A DNA stretch of 58,908 nucleotides from contig CAJTKG010000015.1 in the NCBI GenBank assembly GCA_910576935.1, positions 1 to 58,908 on the forward strand, in the 5' to 3' direction. Below the pieces are notes generated by a model. That model had not been told where the DNA came from. It made no database searches and saw only the letters and a list, made by a program, of their open reading frames with translations. Source of the stretch: an uncultured Muribaculaceae bacterium. GTDB taxonomy: Bacteria; Bacteroidota; Bacteroidia; Bacteroidales; Muribaculaceae. A program made the translations under genes and the position numbers. Positions 9,099 through 17,724 of the stretch are shown piece after piece; positions within the stretch are counted from its first letter, which is position 1, and every line of letters starts with the position of its first letter.

Positions 9099-10352
9099 AT
9101 GAATCTACAGTTTTGGATATCCCATAAGTTAAAACTCACGGGCTCAGAGGGCGGCAGTGTGTCGACCGGTGTCGTCATCGCTGTCGCCGGCGTGGCGCTC
9201 GCTTTGGTTATAATGGTGTTGACTTTGGGGGTAGTACTGGGTTTCAAACATGAGATAGCCGACAAACTGACCGGTTTTGATGCCAAGGTGTTTATCGAAC
9301 CGGCGTATGATCCGGAAACAAATTCTCTTGAAGATTATATCTCTCTGTCTCCCGTAATCGAGCAGGCTGTCGCCGATGCCGGCGTCGCCGCGCCGCTGTC
9401 GCTGACATTCAAGCAGCCCGGTATATTGAAGACCGACAGTGATTTTTCGGGTGTTGTCTTTGTCGGACGTGACGGCAATCATAACGCAACGTTTGAGAGA
9501 TCAAATATAATAGCGGGTGTTTTTCCTGACTACGACGACGGGTCGGCTGTCAATGATATAGTCATCTCGCAGACGGCGTCGGATGCTCTCGGTCTTGCAT
9601 GCGGCGACAAGGTATATTCATGTTTCTTTGTTGACGGCAAGCTCAAGACGCGCCGTCATACCGTCGCGGGTATTTACCGTTCTGATTTCGGCGAGTATGA
9701 CAATGTGGTCGTCTATGCCTCATTGAGCGGGCTTCAGAAGGTGGCCGGCGTCGATTCGCTTACGGGCACGCGACTCGAGGTGTCGGATATTGGTGATGAT
9801 GAGATCGACGCTGTGTCGGAGACTCTGTCGGATGCTCTCGCCGCCGCATACCATAGCCGTCATTCAGAAAAATATTACCCCGTGTCAGACATACATCAGA
9901 CCGGCGCTATCTATTATAACTGGCTGGGGTTGCTCGACACAAATGTTGTAGTCATTTTCGTGCTCATGCTTTGTGTTGCCGCATTCACTCTTGTGTCAAG
10001 CCTGTTTATGATTATTCTCGATCGTATCCGTACGATAGGCCTGCTACGGGCTCTCGGTCTACAGCGTTCGTCTGTGAGAAGTATATTCATCCATATGGGA
10101 ATGCGGCTTGTCGGACTCGGTCTGCTTATAGGCAACGTCGCCGCGATAGGTCTGCTGGCGGTGCAGCAGGAGTTCAGACTCGTAAGTCTCGACCCCGAGA
10201 TGTATTATCTGAGATATGTGCCGGTCGAATTCAGTTGGCCCGGCATCGTTGCCATAAATATCGGCATAGTTGTTGCTGCATGGTCCATTATGATAATTCC
10301 GGCGATGTCGGCGGCACGTATCGACCCTGCGAAAACAATGCAGTTTGAATAA
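9099..10352 (+). CDS. ABC transporter permease, FtsX/LolC-LolE family
   Basis: A 417-residue inner-membrane permease with one N-terminal membrane helix (about 25-47), a large periplasmic domain of about 210 residues, and three C-terminal helices (about 275-305, 325-345, 385-405) of the FtsX type. This architecture fits the LolC/LolE group, which extracts outer-membrane lipoproteins, better than the shorter cell-division FtsX. No ATPase gene lies beside it; FtsE at 33.4 kb is a different subfamily. The rsfS gene follows after 106 bases. The substrate is inferred from family only. Confidence 0.85.
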   Translation: MNLQFWISHKLKLTGSEGGSVSTGVVIAVAGVALALVIMVLTLGVVLGFKHEIADKLTGFDAKVFIEPAYDPETNSLEDYISLSPVIEQAVADAGVAAPLSLTFKQPGILKTDSDFSGVVFVGRDGNHNATFERSNIIAGVFPDYDDGSAVNDIVISQTASDALGLACGDKVYSCFFVDGKLKTRRHTVAGIYRSDFGEYDNVVVYASLSGLQKVAGVDSLTGTRLEVSDIGDDEIDAVSETLSDALAAAYHSRHSEKYYPVSDIHQTGAIYYNWLGLLDTNVVVIFVLMLCVAAFTLVSSLFMIILDRIRTIGLLRALGLQRSSVRSIFIHMGMRLVGLGLLIGNVAAIGLLAVQQEFRLVSLDPEMYYLRYVPVEFSWPGIVAINIGIVVAAWSIMIIPAMSAARIDPAKTMQFE

Positions 10353-10458
10353 TTATACCGGTTGTGTCATCTTTTAGTCGCCGACGTTTGTTTATTTTAA
10401 GAGAAATATTTAAAATTAATTCATTATTTTTGTTGCCTGAAATAATATATAAGTGTAA

Positions 10459-10818
10459 ATGACAGATAACAACACATTACAAGATCTAATAATCGAAGGA
10501 ATAACAGACCGTAAGGGTAAGAAAATAACGATAGTTGATATGTCGGGCATCGAATCGGCCGCGGCATCGAAATTCATCATAGCTGAAGGCACATCGTCAA
10601 TGCAGGTTGCTGCAATTGCTGACAGTGTCAGAGAATATGTCCAAAAAAACGGTGATATAAAACCGTATAATTATGACGGTTATCAGAATGCAGAGTGGAT
10701 TGTCATCGACTATGGCGATACACTTGTGCATATCTTCGTGCCCGAGACACGTCAACGTTATAACCTCGAGGATCTGTGGAGCGATGCCGTTATTACAGAT
10801 ATTCCCGACCTCGACTAA
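10459..10818 (+). CDS. rsfS: Ribosome silencing factor RsfS (Iojap family)
   Basis: A 119-residue Iojap/DUF143 protein that binds uL14 on the 50S subunit and blocks subunit joining when nutrients are scarce. The family core is visible: DRKGKKITIVDM, followed by the characteristic YVQKNG and the strand region WIVIDYGDTLVHIF. Length is normal. A TAnnTTTG-like element (TATTTTTG, 10425-10432) upstream might give an internal promoter. ftsH begins 22 bases downstream, a pairing I recall from other Bacteroidales. Confidence 0.94.
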   Translation: MTDNNTLQDLIIEGITDRKGKKITIVDMSGIESAAASKFIIAEGTSSMQVAAIADSVREYVQKNGDIKPYNYDGYQNAEWIVIDYGDTLVHIFVPETRQRYNLEDLWSDAVITDIPDLD

Positions 10819-10840
10819 CAGATAAAAATCACACAACAAT

Positions 10841-12913
10841 ATGCCACTTCCAAATTCCAGCAACTCCAATAACAAAAAAGGGCCTGTCAAATTCAGTCTG
10901 TACTGGATGTACGCGCTTGTGCTCGTTTTTATGGTCGGAGTCTATTTCATGGATGACAAATCTATAACCAAAGATGTCAGTTATTCTGAGTTCGAGAAAT
11001 ATATCTCACAGGACCATGGAATTACCAAAATCATAGTATATTCAGACAAGAAAGAAGCCGAGGGATTTCTGACCGATTCGCTGGCGTCGGCCTTGTTCCA
11101 TCAGACACAGTTCAAGCCCGGAGAAGGTGCCGTGCCTAAAGTCATCACCGATATACCGTCGGCCGACAAAATCGATTCCAAAATAGAGCAGTGGCGGGCT
11201 GAAGGCGCATTCAATGGCGAAGTCAAATATGAGAAGAGCGGCGCTATGTCGTCGATATTATGGTCTTACGGTCCGTTTTTACTACTCATTGTCTTCTGGT
11301 TCTATATCATGCGCCGCATGTCGGGCGGTGGCGGTGCCGGCGGTGGCGGCGGTGTTTTCAGTGTCGGCAAGTCGAAAGCGCAGTTGTTTGACAAGGATAA
11401 TGCTGTCAAAGTGACATTCAAAGACGTCGCAGGCCTCTCAGAGGCCAAGACAGAGATAGAAGAGATTGTCGAATTTCTCAAAAACCCCAAACGATATACC
11501 GATCTCGGCGGCAAAATACCGAAGGGAGCGTTGCTCGTAGGTCCTCCCGGTACGGGTAAGACATTGTTGGCAAAGGCTGTTGCTGGTGAGGCAAACGTGC
11601 CGTTCTTTTCCATGTCAGGCAGCGATTTTGTAGAGATGTTTGTCGGTGTTGGCGCCTCGCGAGTGCGAGACTTGTTCCGTCAGGCTAAAGAGAAGGCTCC
11701 GTGTATCGTGTTCATTGACGAGATCGACGCCGTGGGACGTGCCCGTGGCCGTAATCCGAATATGGGTTCTAATGATGAGCGTGAGAACACTCTCAACCAG
11801 CTTCTTACCGAGATGGACGGTTTCGGTAGCAATAGCGGTGTCATAATACTCGCCGCCACCAACCGCGCCGACATTCTCGACAAGGCTCTTCTGCGTGCGG
11901 GTCGTTTTGACCGACAGATTTATGTCGATCTGCCTGATCTCAACGATCGTGTCGCCATCTTCAAGGTGCATTTGCAGAAGATCAAGATCGATGACTCTCT
12001 TGACATTGACCTGCTGGCACGTCAGACTCCGGGATTTTCGGGTGCAGACATCGCCAATGTATGCAACGAGGCCGCTCTTATCGCTGCCCGTCACAACAAA
12101 CCGTCAGTAGGTAAAGATGATTTCATTGCGGCTGTCGACCGTATTATCGGCGGTCTTGAAAAGCGCTCGAAGATTACCACAGACGAGGAGAAACGAGCCA
12201 TCGCGATCCACGAGGCCGGTCATGCGACTGTGTCGTGGCATCTCAGATATGCAAATCCTCTGATAAAGGTTACAATAGTGCCTCGCGGTAAAGCCCTCGG
12301 CGCTGCGTGGTATCTTCCTGAAGAACGTCAGATCACTCCGACGCAGGCTTTGCTTGATGAAATCTGCTCGACTCTCGGCGGACGTGCAGCCGAAGAGCTC
12401 TTCCTCGGTCATATATCGACCGGAGCGGCCAACGATCTTGAGCGAGTGACCAAACAGGCATACGCTATGGTTGTATATTATGGCATGAGCGATCAGCTGC
12501 CAAACCTTTGTTACTACGACTCGACAGGCCAGGATTATGGATTCTCGAAGCCTTACAGCGACGAGCGTGCCAAGATCATAGATCAGGAAGTGTCGCGTAT
12601 AATCGCCGAGCAGTATGAGCGTGCGAAATCCATCCTGAAAGAGCATTCAGAGGGACACAACAGACTTGCCGATGTACTCATTACCCGCGAAGTAATCTTT
12701 ACTGAAGATGTCGAGGCTATCTTCGGCAAGCGTCCCTGGGTTTCACGCACCGATGAGATTCTTGCCGCAAAAGCTGTTACCGACGGTGCGGCCGACGACG
12801 GCCATGACGTCACCGATGTAGACGCCGAAGATGTTACTGACGGTGCTGACAAACCGGCCGGTGACTCGGGCTCTGACGGTAAAGAGGCGTTGCCTCCGCC
12901 TTTCCCGGGCTGA
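10841..12913 (+). CDS. ftsH: ATP-dependent zinc metalloprotease FtsH
   Basis: A 690-residue membrane-bound AAA+ protease that degrades misfolded membrane proteins and some regulators. In order: transmembrane helix (about 19-36), periplasmic domain, second helix (about 139-156), a glycine-rich linker (161-171), AAA+ module with Walker A GPPGTGKT (234-241) and Walker B IVFIDEID (289-296), and the zinc site HEAGH (457-461). The C-terminal 50 residues are acidic and Asp/Gly rich, probably disordered. It is co-oriented with rsfS. The phosphatidate cytidylyltransferase gene that I recall following ftsH in relatives is not here. Confidence 0.97.
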   Translation: MPLPNSSNSNNKKGPVKFSLYWMYALVLVFMVGVYFMDDKSITKDVSYSEFEKYISQDHGITKIIVYSDKKEAEGFLTDSLASALFHQTQFKPGEGAVPKVITDIPSADKIDSKIEQWRAEGAFNGEVKYEKSGAMSSILWSYGPFLLLIVFWFYIMRRMSGGGGAGGGGGVFSVGKSKAQLFDKDNAVKVTFKDVAGLSEAKTEIEEIVEFLKNPKRYTDLGGKIPKGALLVGPPGTGKTLLAKAVAGEANVPFFSMSGSDFVEMFVGVGASRVRDLFRQAKEKAPCIVFIDEIDAVGRARGRNPNMGSNDERENTLNQLLTEMDGFGSNSGVIILAATNRADILDKALLRAGRFDRQIYVDLPDLNDRVAIFKVHLQKIKIDDSLDIDLLARQTPGFSGADIANVCNEAALIAARHNKPSVGKDDFIAAVDRIIGGLEKRSKITTDEEKRAIAIHEAGHATVSWHLRYANPLIKVTIVPRGKALGAAWYLPEERQITPTQALLDEICSTLGGRAAEELFLGHISTGAANDLERVTKQAYAMVVYYGMSDQLPNLCYYDSTGQDYGFSKPYSDERAKIIDQEVSRIIAEQYERAKSILKEHSEGHNRLADVLITREVIFTEDVEAIFGKRPWVSRTDEILAAKAVTDGAADDGHDVTDVDAEDVTDGADKPAGDSGSDGKEALPPPFPG

Positions 12914-12986
12914 TGTGAACATTTCATAATCTGCATGGTTACTATTATATATATTACCGATATTATTAATCGTATTATGCAGATTT

Positions 12987-14030
12987 ATGAAATTCTTTAA
13001 AATTATTGCCTTGTCGGCTGTAGCTCTGATTGGTATTCAGACCGCCAGCCCGTGCTCGCGAGTAGTCTTTCTTGGTGACAGCACGACAAAATATGTTATG
13101 GTCGGTCGAACGCTTGACTGGCGCACTCCTATACCGACCAATCTGTATGTTTATCCCCGTGGAATTGAAAAGCAAAGCATGCCTTCGGGTCCGATGCTGA
13201 CATGGAAGTCGCAATACGGCAGTGTTGTCGCTGTCGGTTATGACGGTGGCGTCACGGAGGGTATGAACGAGGCCGGTCTTGTTGTCAACGGACTCTTTTG
13301 TAAAGGCACAATTTATAAAAAGGCTATCGGCAGCAATGATCTGCCGGTGATGAGTCTGTCGATGTTTGTCAGTTATTTTCTCGACAATTTTGCGACAGTA
13401 GGCGAAGTTTCGGCGTGGCTTGCCGAGAATCAGTTTGCGATTTTCGGCAAGACTTTTGACGGCGGTACGGTCTCGACTCTTCATTGGGCCATGACCGACT
13501 CGACCGGTATGACATTGGTGCTTGAGTATGTCGACGGGAATCTCAATGTTTACAAGTCTCGCGACCTGCAGGTCATGACCAATGATCCGCCTATGCCTCA
13601 GATGCAGGCCATAGAAAAATACTGGCAAGGGGTAGGCGGCGCAAATATGCTGCCCGGCACCGTCAAGAGTGCCGATAGATTTGTAAGGGCATCCTTCTTT
13701 ATCAGGCATGTCCCCGACAATGTCGGATATGAGGCCGCTCTCGGTTCGCTTGCCAGCATTATGGGCACGGTTTCTGTTCCTTATGGTTATGAGATCGAGG
13801 GAGAGCCAAATGTCTCTTCGACACAGTGGCGTAGCATCGCTGACAGCCCGGGCGGTAAATATTATTTCAAGTTTGCAGATTCGCTTTCGACATTTTGGAT
13901 TGATCTCGGGCATCTGATGCTTAGCCCCGGAGCGCCGATTCTTAAACTTGACACAAGCGACCATGCCGATTTCAGCGGTTGCGTCAATCGCCTGCTCAAA
14001 AAATCATCCGGTTTCACACCGATGTGGTGA
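12987..14030 (+). CDS. Exported choloylglycine hydrolase family enzyme (linear amide C-N hydrolase)
   Basis: A 347-residue Ntn hydrolase of the bile salt hydrolase / penicillin V acylase family. A signal peptide (1-22) ends exactly before Cys23, so export would expose the nucleophile as the mature N-terminus. Other active-site signatures are present: GRTLDWR (Arg and Asp), MNEAGLVVNG, the Asn in MTNDPPMPQMQ, and the Arg in SADRFVRASF. The layout resembles the Gram-negative cluster. Substrate could be conjugated bile acids, N-acyl homoserine lactones or other amides; sequence alone does not decide. It follows ftsH by 73 bases and ends before a terminator. Confidence 0.88.
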   Translation: MKFFKIIALSAVALIGIQTASPCSRVVFLGDSTTKYVMVGRTLDWRTPIPTNLYVYPRGIEKQSMPSGPMLTWKSQYGSVVAVGYDGGVTEGMNEAGLVVNGLFCKGTIYKKAIGSNDLPVMSLSMFVSYFLDNFATVGEVSAWLAENQFAIFGKTFDGGTVSTLHWAMTDSTGMTLVLEYVDGNLNVYKSRDLQVMTNDPPMPQMQAIEKYWQGVGGANMLPGTVKSADRFVRASFFIRHVPDNVGYEAALGSLASIMGTVSVPYGYEIEGEPNVSSTQWRSIADSPGGKYYFKFADSLSTFWIDLGHLMLSPGAPILKLDTSDHADFSGCVNRLLKKSSGFTPMW

Positions 14031-14062
14031 TGTAGACTAAGTAATACCATATTATATATATT

Positions 14063-14100
14063 ACCCGAAGACTCCGATCAGGCGTTTTCGGGTTGTTTTT
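14063..14100 (+). terminator. Intrinsic terminator after the choloylglycine hydrolase gene
   Basis: ACCCGAA (14063-14069) pairs with TTCGGGT (14087-14093), followed by TGTTTTTG. The stem is short but the T-rich tail is clear, and it lies 33 bases past the stop codon. Confidence 0.65.
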
Positions 14101-14433
14101 GTTAATATTTGTCTAAATGTCTTTAAAAGACATTGTTTGATATATAATATAAAATACTTAACGTTATTTAACGGCGATTTGGTTTATTTTTAAAAATAAG
14201 TGTTATAACTTTAGCACGGAAAAAGTAGACAAATTAAACAATTGCCCCCTAAAACAGGGGTGTCAGAATAGATATGGAAGCTAAAAAACATTAGCATAGT
14301 TATTAAATTTTAACAATGTAAATTAAAGATATGTAGATAAAAATCACAGATTTTCAAAAAAAATTCCTATTGAAAAATAGAGAACCACAAATATAATACC
14401 TTGAAAATTAAGACAAATTAATTATCAAATCCA
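14101..14433 (+). promoter_or_regulatory. Long AT-rich upstream region and leader of the SusC gene
   Basis: A 333-base gene-free stretch. A weak promoter candidate is TTTG (14178-14181) and TAACTTTA (14206-14213), with a wide 24-base spacer; it would give a leader of about 215 bases. Inside that leader a small hairpin, CCCCT (14247-14251) with AGGGG (14257-14261), stands out from otherwise A/T-rich sequence. No small ORF or known riboswitch was recognised. No sigma/anti-sigma pair or hybrid two-component regulator is encoded next to the pair. Confidence 0.4.
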
Positions 14434-17400
14434 ATGAAAAAACAATTATTATTTCTTGCAGTCGCGATGCTGGCAGGCGGGGCACCTCTGACGATGAGTG
14501 GCTCTAATGTTTCGGGTACAGTCCCCGGAGGCCAGGCGTCCGAACAAACAGGAACAGCCACAGGTACTGTCGTCGACGAAAACGGCGAGCCCCTGGTCGG
14601 CGTTTCAGTTACAGTGAAAGGCCAGAAAGGTGGTCAGACAACCGACATCGACGGTAAATTCCGCATTGCTGCGAAGGCAGGACAGGAACTGCAATTCAAT
14701 TATGTGGGTTACAAACCAATGTCTGCTGTTTATAAGGGTCAGGCCATTCAGATTGCATTGCAGCCCACCGCGAGCAATCTCGACGAAGTTGTTGTAACAG
14801 CTTTCGGTATTAAAAAAGATAAGAAATCACTTGGTTACGCTCTCGACGAAGTCAGCGCCGACGAGCTTATGAAGATCAAGACCGCCAACCCGCTGAACTC
14901 ACTTTCGGGTAAAGTTGCGGGTGTCAACATCACCCAGTCGAGCGGTGCCGCCGGTTCAGGCGCACAGATCGTGCTTCGTGGTGCGACATCGGCGGCTGAA
15001 GGTGTCGACAACCAGCCTCTGATCGTTGTCGACGGTGTCATCTACGACAACTCGTCGGCAGTCGGCGGTAACTCTGCTTTCGACGGCTCGACAAACTCGT
15101 CAACGACATCGACCAACCGTCTTATGGATATCAACCCCGAGGATATCGAAAACATGTCGATCCTCAAAGGTCCGGCCGCTGCCGCGCTCTACGGTTCTCG
15201 CGCTGCCAACGGTGTCATCCTCATCACAACCAAGAAAGGTAAAGCCGGCCGCGTCGAGGTCAATCTCTCGGCCCGTTATACCACTTCTTGGGTTAAAGAC
15301 CTGCCGAAGGCTCAGAAGACCTTCAAGCGCGGTTTCCTTCAGGAGACTTATAACGACGACAAATCATATAAAGACTATTACTATGATGACTTCGCCTATA
15401 ACTCTTGGGGTGAGAAATATGCAGCCGGTGACAAGATCTACGACAACAACATCGAGGATTTCTTCCAGCACGGCAATATCTGGGATACCAATGTCAGCGT
15501 AGCCGGCGGTAATGAAAACGGCAACTTCTACCTCTCGGGTTCTTACTATGACCAGGATGGTGTTGTTCCCGGCACAGGTTACAAGAAAACCACCTTCCGC
15601 TTCAACGGCGAGCAGAAATGGAGAATGTTGACATTCACCGCCAATGCCGCCTACTCGGAGAACCGTACGGAGAAAGCTCTCACATCGGGCGGTCTCTATG
15701 GTTCGAGCGGTAACGGCGCCATGCACCGTATCTATACCTACGGTACGACCGACGACATGACCCATTATCTCAACGAGGACGGCACACGCTACCGTATGTT
15801 CGGTGATCGTCTTGAACCGTGGGAGGAAACTGACAACCCCTACTGGATCATCAATAAAAACAATATCAACGACAAAACCTCGCGTTTCACAGGCAACTTC
15901 AGTGTCAAGGCCGATATCTTCGACTGGTGGTGGATCAGCTACCGCATGGGTATCGACAAATATACTACCGATTATGCAAAACGCATCCAGCCCGGCGGCG
16001 TTGTCAAACAGGAGTGGCAGGACGGTATGATGTCAGACAACACAACCCGTTATGACTACATCAACACCAACCTGATGACCAACTTCAACAAGACGTTCGG
16101 TGACTTCGGCTTCAACCTCCTCGCAGGTATGACGACCGACAACACCAAGACCATCAGCGACTACCGCATGGCCTACAGTTTCCAGGTTCCCAACTTCTTC
16201 TCTTATGGCAACACAGACGAAAACCATAAGAAATTCCAGCACAATATCTATCGCAAACGCCTCGTCGGCGTCTACGGTGAGTTCCGTGCCGACTGGAAGA
16301 GCACAGTCTTCCTGACTGTTACAGCCCGTAACGACTGGACTTCGACACTTCCTAAAGAAAACCGCAGCTACTTCTATCCTTCATACAGCGGTGCTGTCGT
16401 CTTCACCAACATCCTTCAGGATCTCGGCGTGATGGATAACAACAGTGTCTTCAACTTCGGTAAGATCCGTGCATCTTGGGCAAAAGTAGGTAAGGACACC
16501 GCCCCCTACGCAACCAACACCAACCTCTGGCCTGTAGGTTCATATCTCAACGGTCTGGTATCGCTCGGTAACGAATGGACCCGCGGTAATCCCTATCTCA
16601 AACCCGAGATGACAAAATCGACCGAAATCGGTCTTGAACTCCACTTCTTCAACAGCCGTCTGCGTATGGACTATGCTTACTATACCAACGACTCTGAAAA
16701 CCAGATTCTCTCGCCCCGCGGTCCTCAGTCGACCGGCTACATCTTCTGCTCGTTCAACGCAGGTAATGTACGCAACAAAGGTATGGAGCTCTCTCTTACC
16801 GGTATCCCCGTACAGACAAAAGACTGGACATGGGAAACCAGCATCAACATGGCCGGTAACCGCGGTAAGCTCGAAGGCCTCCTCCCCGGCATGGATATCA
16901 TGTATGTAACCGACGTACAGTATGGTTCGGCCAAAGCAGCTTCATTCTCGGGCGGTAACTTCATGGCTATCGCAGGTACACGTCTGCAGACAGTTCAGGA
17001 TGAAAAGAGCCAGTATTACGGACAGACAATTCTCGGTAAGGATATGATGCCTCTCACCGACGGCACGACTTACGAGGTTGGTAACCGTGAGCCCAAATTC
17101 ACCGGCGGTTGGAACAACACACTGCGTTACAAAAACTTCACATTCAACATGCTCTGGGAGTTCCGCAACGGCGGTGATGTATTCAACGGCACACGCTGGG
17201 CCATGGACCAGTGGGGTACTTCAGAGCAGTCAGCCGTATGGCGCCAGCAGACTCTCACCATCGACGGTGTCGAGAACGTAGGCACAGCTGACAAACCTGT
17301 TTACGAGGCCCGCAACTATGTGATCGAGCCCGGTAAGGTCTACAACCAGAACGGTACATACAAACTCGGTTACAACATCATCAAGTCTTACTATCAGGGC

Positions 17401-17691
17401 GCTTACTCAAATGACACACGCAACTACCTGACAAAGGTACGCAGCCTCCGTCTGCGCAGCGTCTCACTATCATGGGATCTGCCCCAGAACTGGCTTGAGA
17501 AGACCAAAGCCTTCAAACGTGCTGTCATCAGCGCAACAGCCACCAACCTCCTGCTCTTCACCAACTATGACGGTGATCCCGAAGCAGCAGCTTCAGGTGC
17601 AGGTGTCGGCGGTTCATCATCAATCGGTTTCGACTACTGCGGTGTTCCCTCGACAGCAGGCTTCACATTCGGTGTCAACCTGACATTCTAA
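14434..17691 (+). CDS. SusC/RagA family TonB-linked outer membrane protein
   Basis: A 1085-residue TonB-dependent transporter of the outer membrane. After the signal peptide comes a carboxypeptidase-D-like plug-associated domain (about 42-115, GTVVDENGEPLVGVSVTV), the TonB box LDEVVVTAFG (117-126), the SusC signature LGYALDEV, the plug domain with ALYGSRAANGVILITTKKG, and a beta-barrel ending in GFTFGVNLTF. It forms the channel under the SusD lid encoded 33 bases downstream. No glycoside hydrolase, sulfatase or PUL regulator is adjacent, so a glycan substrate is not implied; an exported peptidase follows instead. Confidence 0.96.
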   Translation: MKKQLLFLAVAMLAGGAPLTMSGSNVSGTVPGGQASEQTGTATGTVVDENGEPLVGVSVTVKGQKGGQTTDIDGKFRIAAKAGQELQFNYVGYKPMSAVYKGQAIQIALQPTASNLDEVVVTAFGIKKDKKSLGYALDEVSADELMKIKTANPLNSLSGKVAGVNITQSSGAAGSGAQIVLRGATSAAEGVDNQPLIVVDGVIYDNSSAVGGNSAFDGSTNSSTTSTNRLMDINPEDIENMSILKGPAAAALYGSRAANGVILITTKKGKAGRVEVNLSARYTTSWVKDLPKAQKTFKRGFLQETYNDDKSYKDYYYDDFAYNSWGEKYAAGDKIYDNNIEDFFQHGNIWDTNVSVAGGNENGNFYLSGSYYDQDGVVPGTGYKKTTFRFNGEQKWRMLTFTANAAYSENRTEKALTSGGLYGSSGNGAMHRIYTYGTTDDMTHYLNEDGTRYRMFGDRLEPWEETDNPYWIINKNNINDKTSRFTGNFSVKADIFDWWWISYRMGIDKYTTDYAKRIQPGGVVKQEWQDGMMSDNTTRYDYINTNLMTNFNKTFGDFGFNLLAGMTTDNTKTISDYRMAYSFQVPNFFSYGNTDENHKKFQHNIYRKRLVGVYGEFRADWKSTVFLTVTARNDWTSTLPKENRSYFYPSYSGAVVFTNILQDLGVMDNNSVFNFGKIRASWAKVGKDTAPYATNTNLWPVGSYLNGLVSLGNEWTRGNPYLKPEMTKSTEIGLELHFFNSRLRMDYAYYTNDSENQILSPRGPQSTGYIFCSFNAGNVRNKGMELSLTGIPVQTKDWTWETSINMAGNRGKLEGLLPGMDIMYVTDVQYGSAKAASFSGGNFMAIAGTRLQTVQDEKSQYYGQTILGKDMMPLTDGTTYEVGNREPKFTGGWNNTLRYKNFTFNMLWEFRNGGDVFNGTRWAMDQWGTSEQSAVWRQQTLTIDGVENVGTADKPVYEARNYVIEPGKVYNQNGTYKLGYNIIKSYYQGAYSNDTRNYLTKVRSLRLRSVSLSWDLPQNWLEKTKAFKRAVISATATNLLLFTNYDGDPEAAASGAGVGGSSSIGFDYCGVPSTAGFTFGVNLTF

Positions 17692-17724
17692 AAACAGTTA
17701 TAAAGAATAATTCGATTTAAGATT

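Noticed and set aside
9099..10352. Assignment of the permease as the missing FtsX for the FtsE in this window
   Set aside because: It is longer and has a large periplasmic domain as in LolC/LolE; it sits 23 kb away with ribosome and protease genes.
12104..12646. A 180-residue antisense frame inside ftsH
   Set aside because: ftsH is unmistakable there and the frame has no start signal or domain.
12975..13964. A 329-residue open frame antisense to the choloylglycine hydrolase gene
   Set aside because: It mirrors a well supported gene, has a Cys, His and Arg rich composition typical of shadow frames, and shows no domain.
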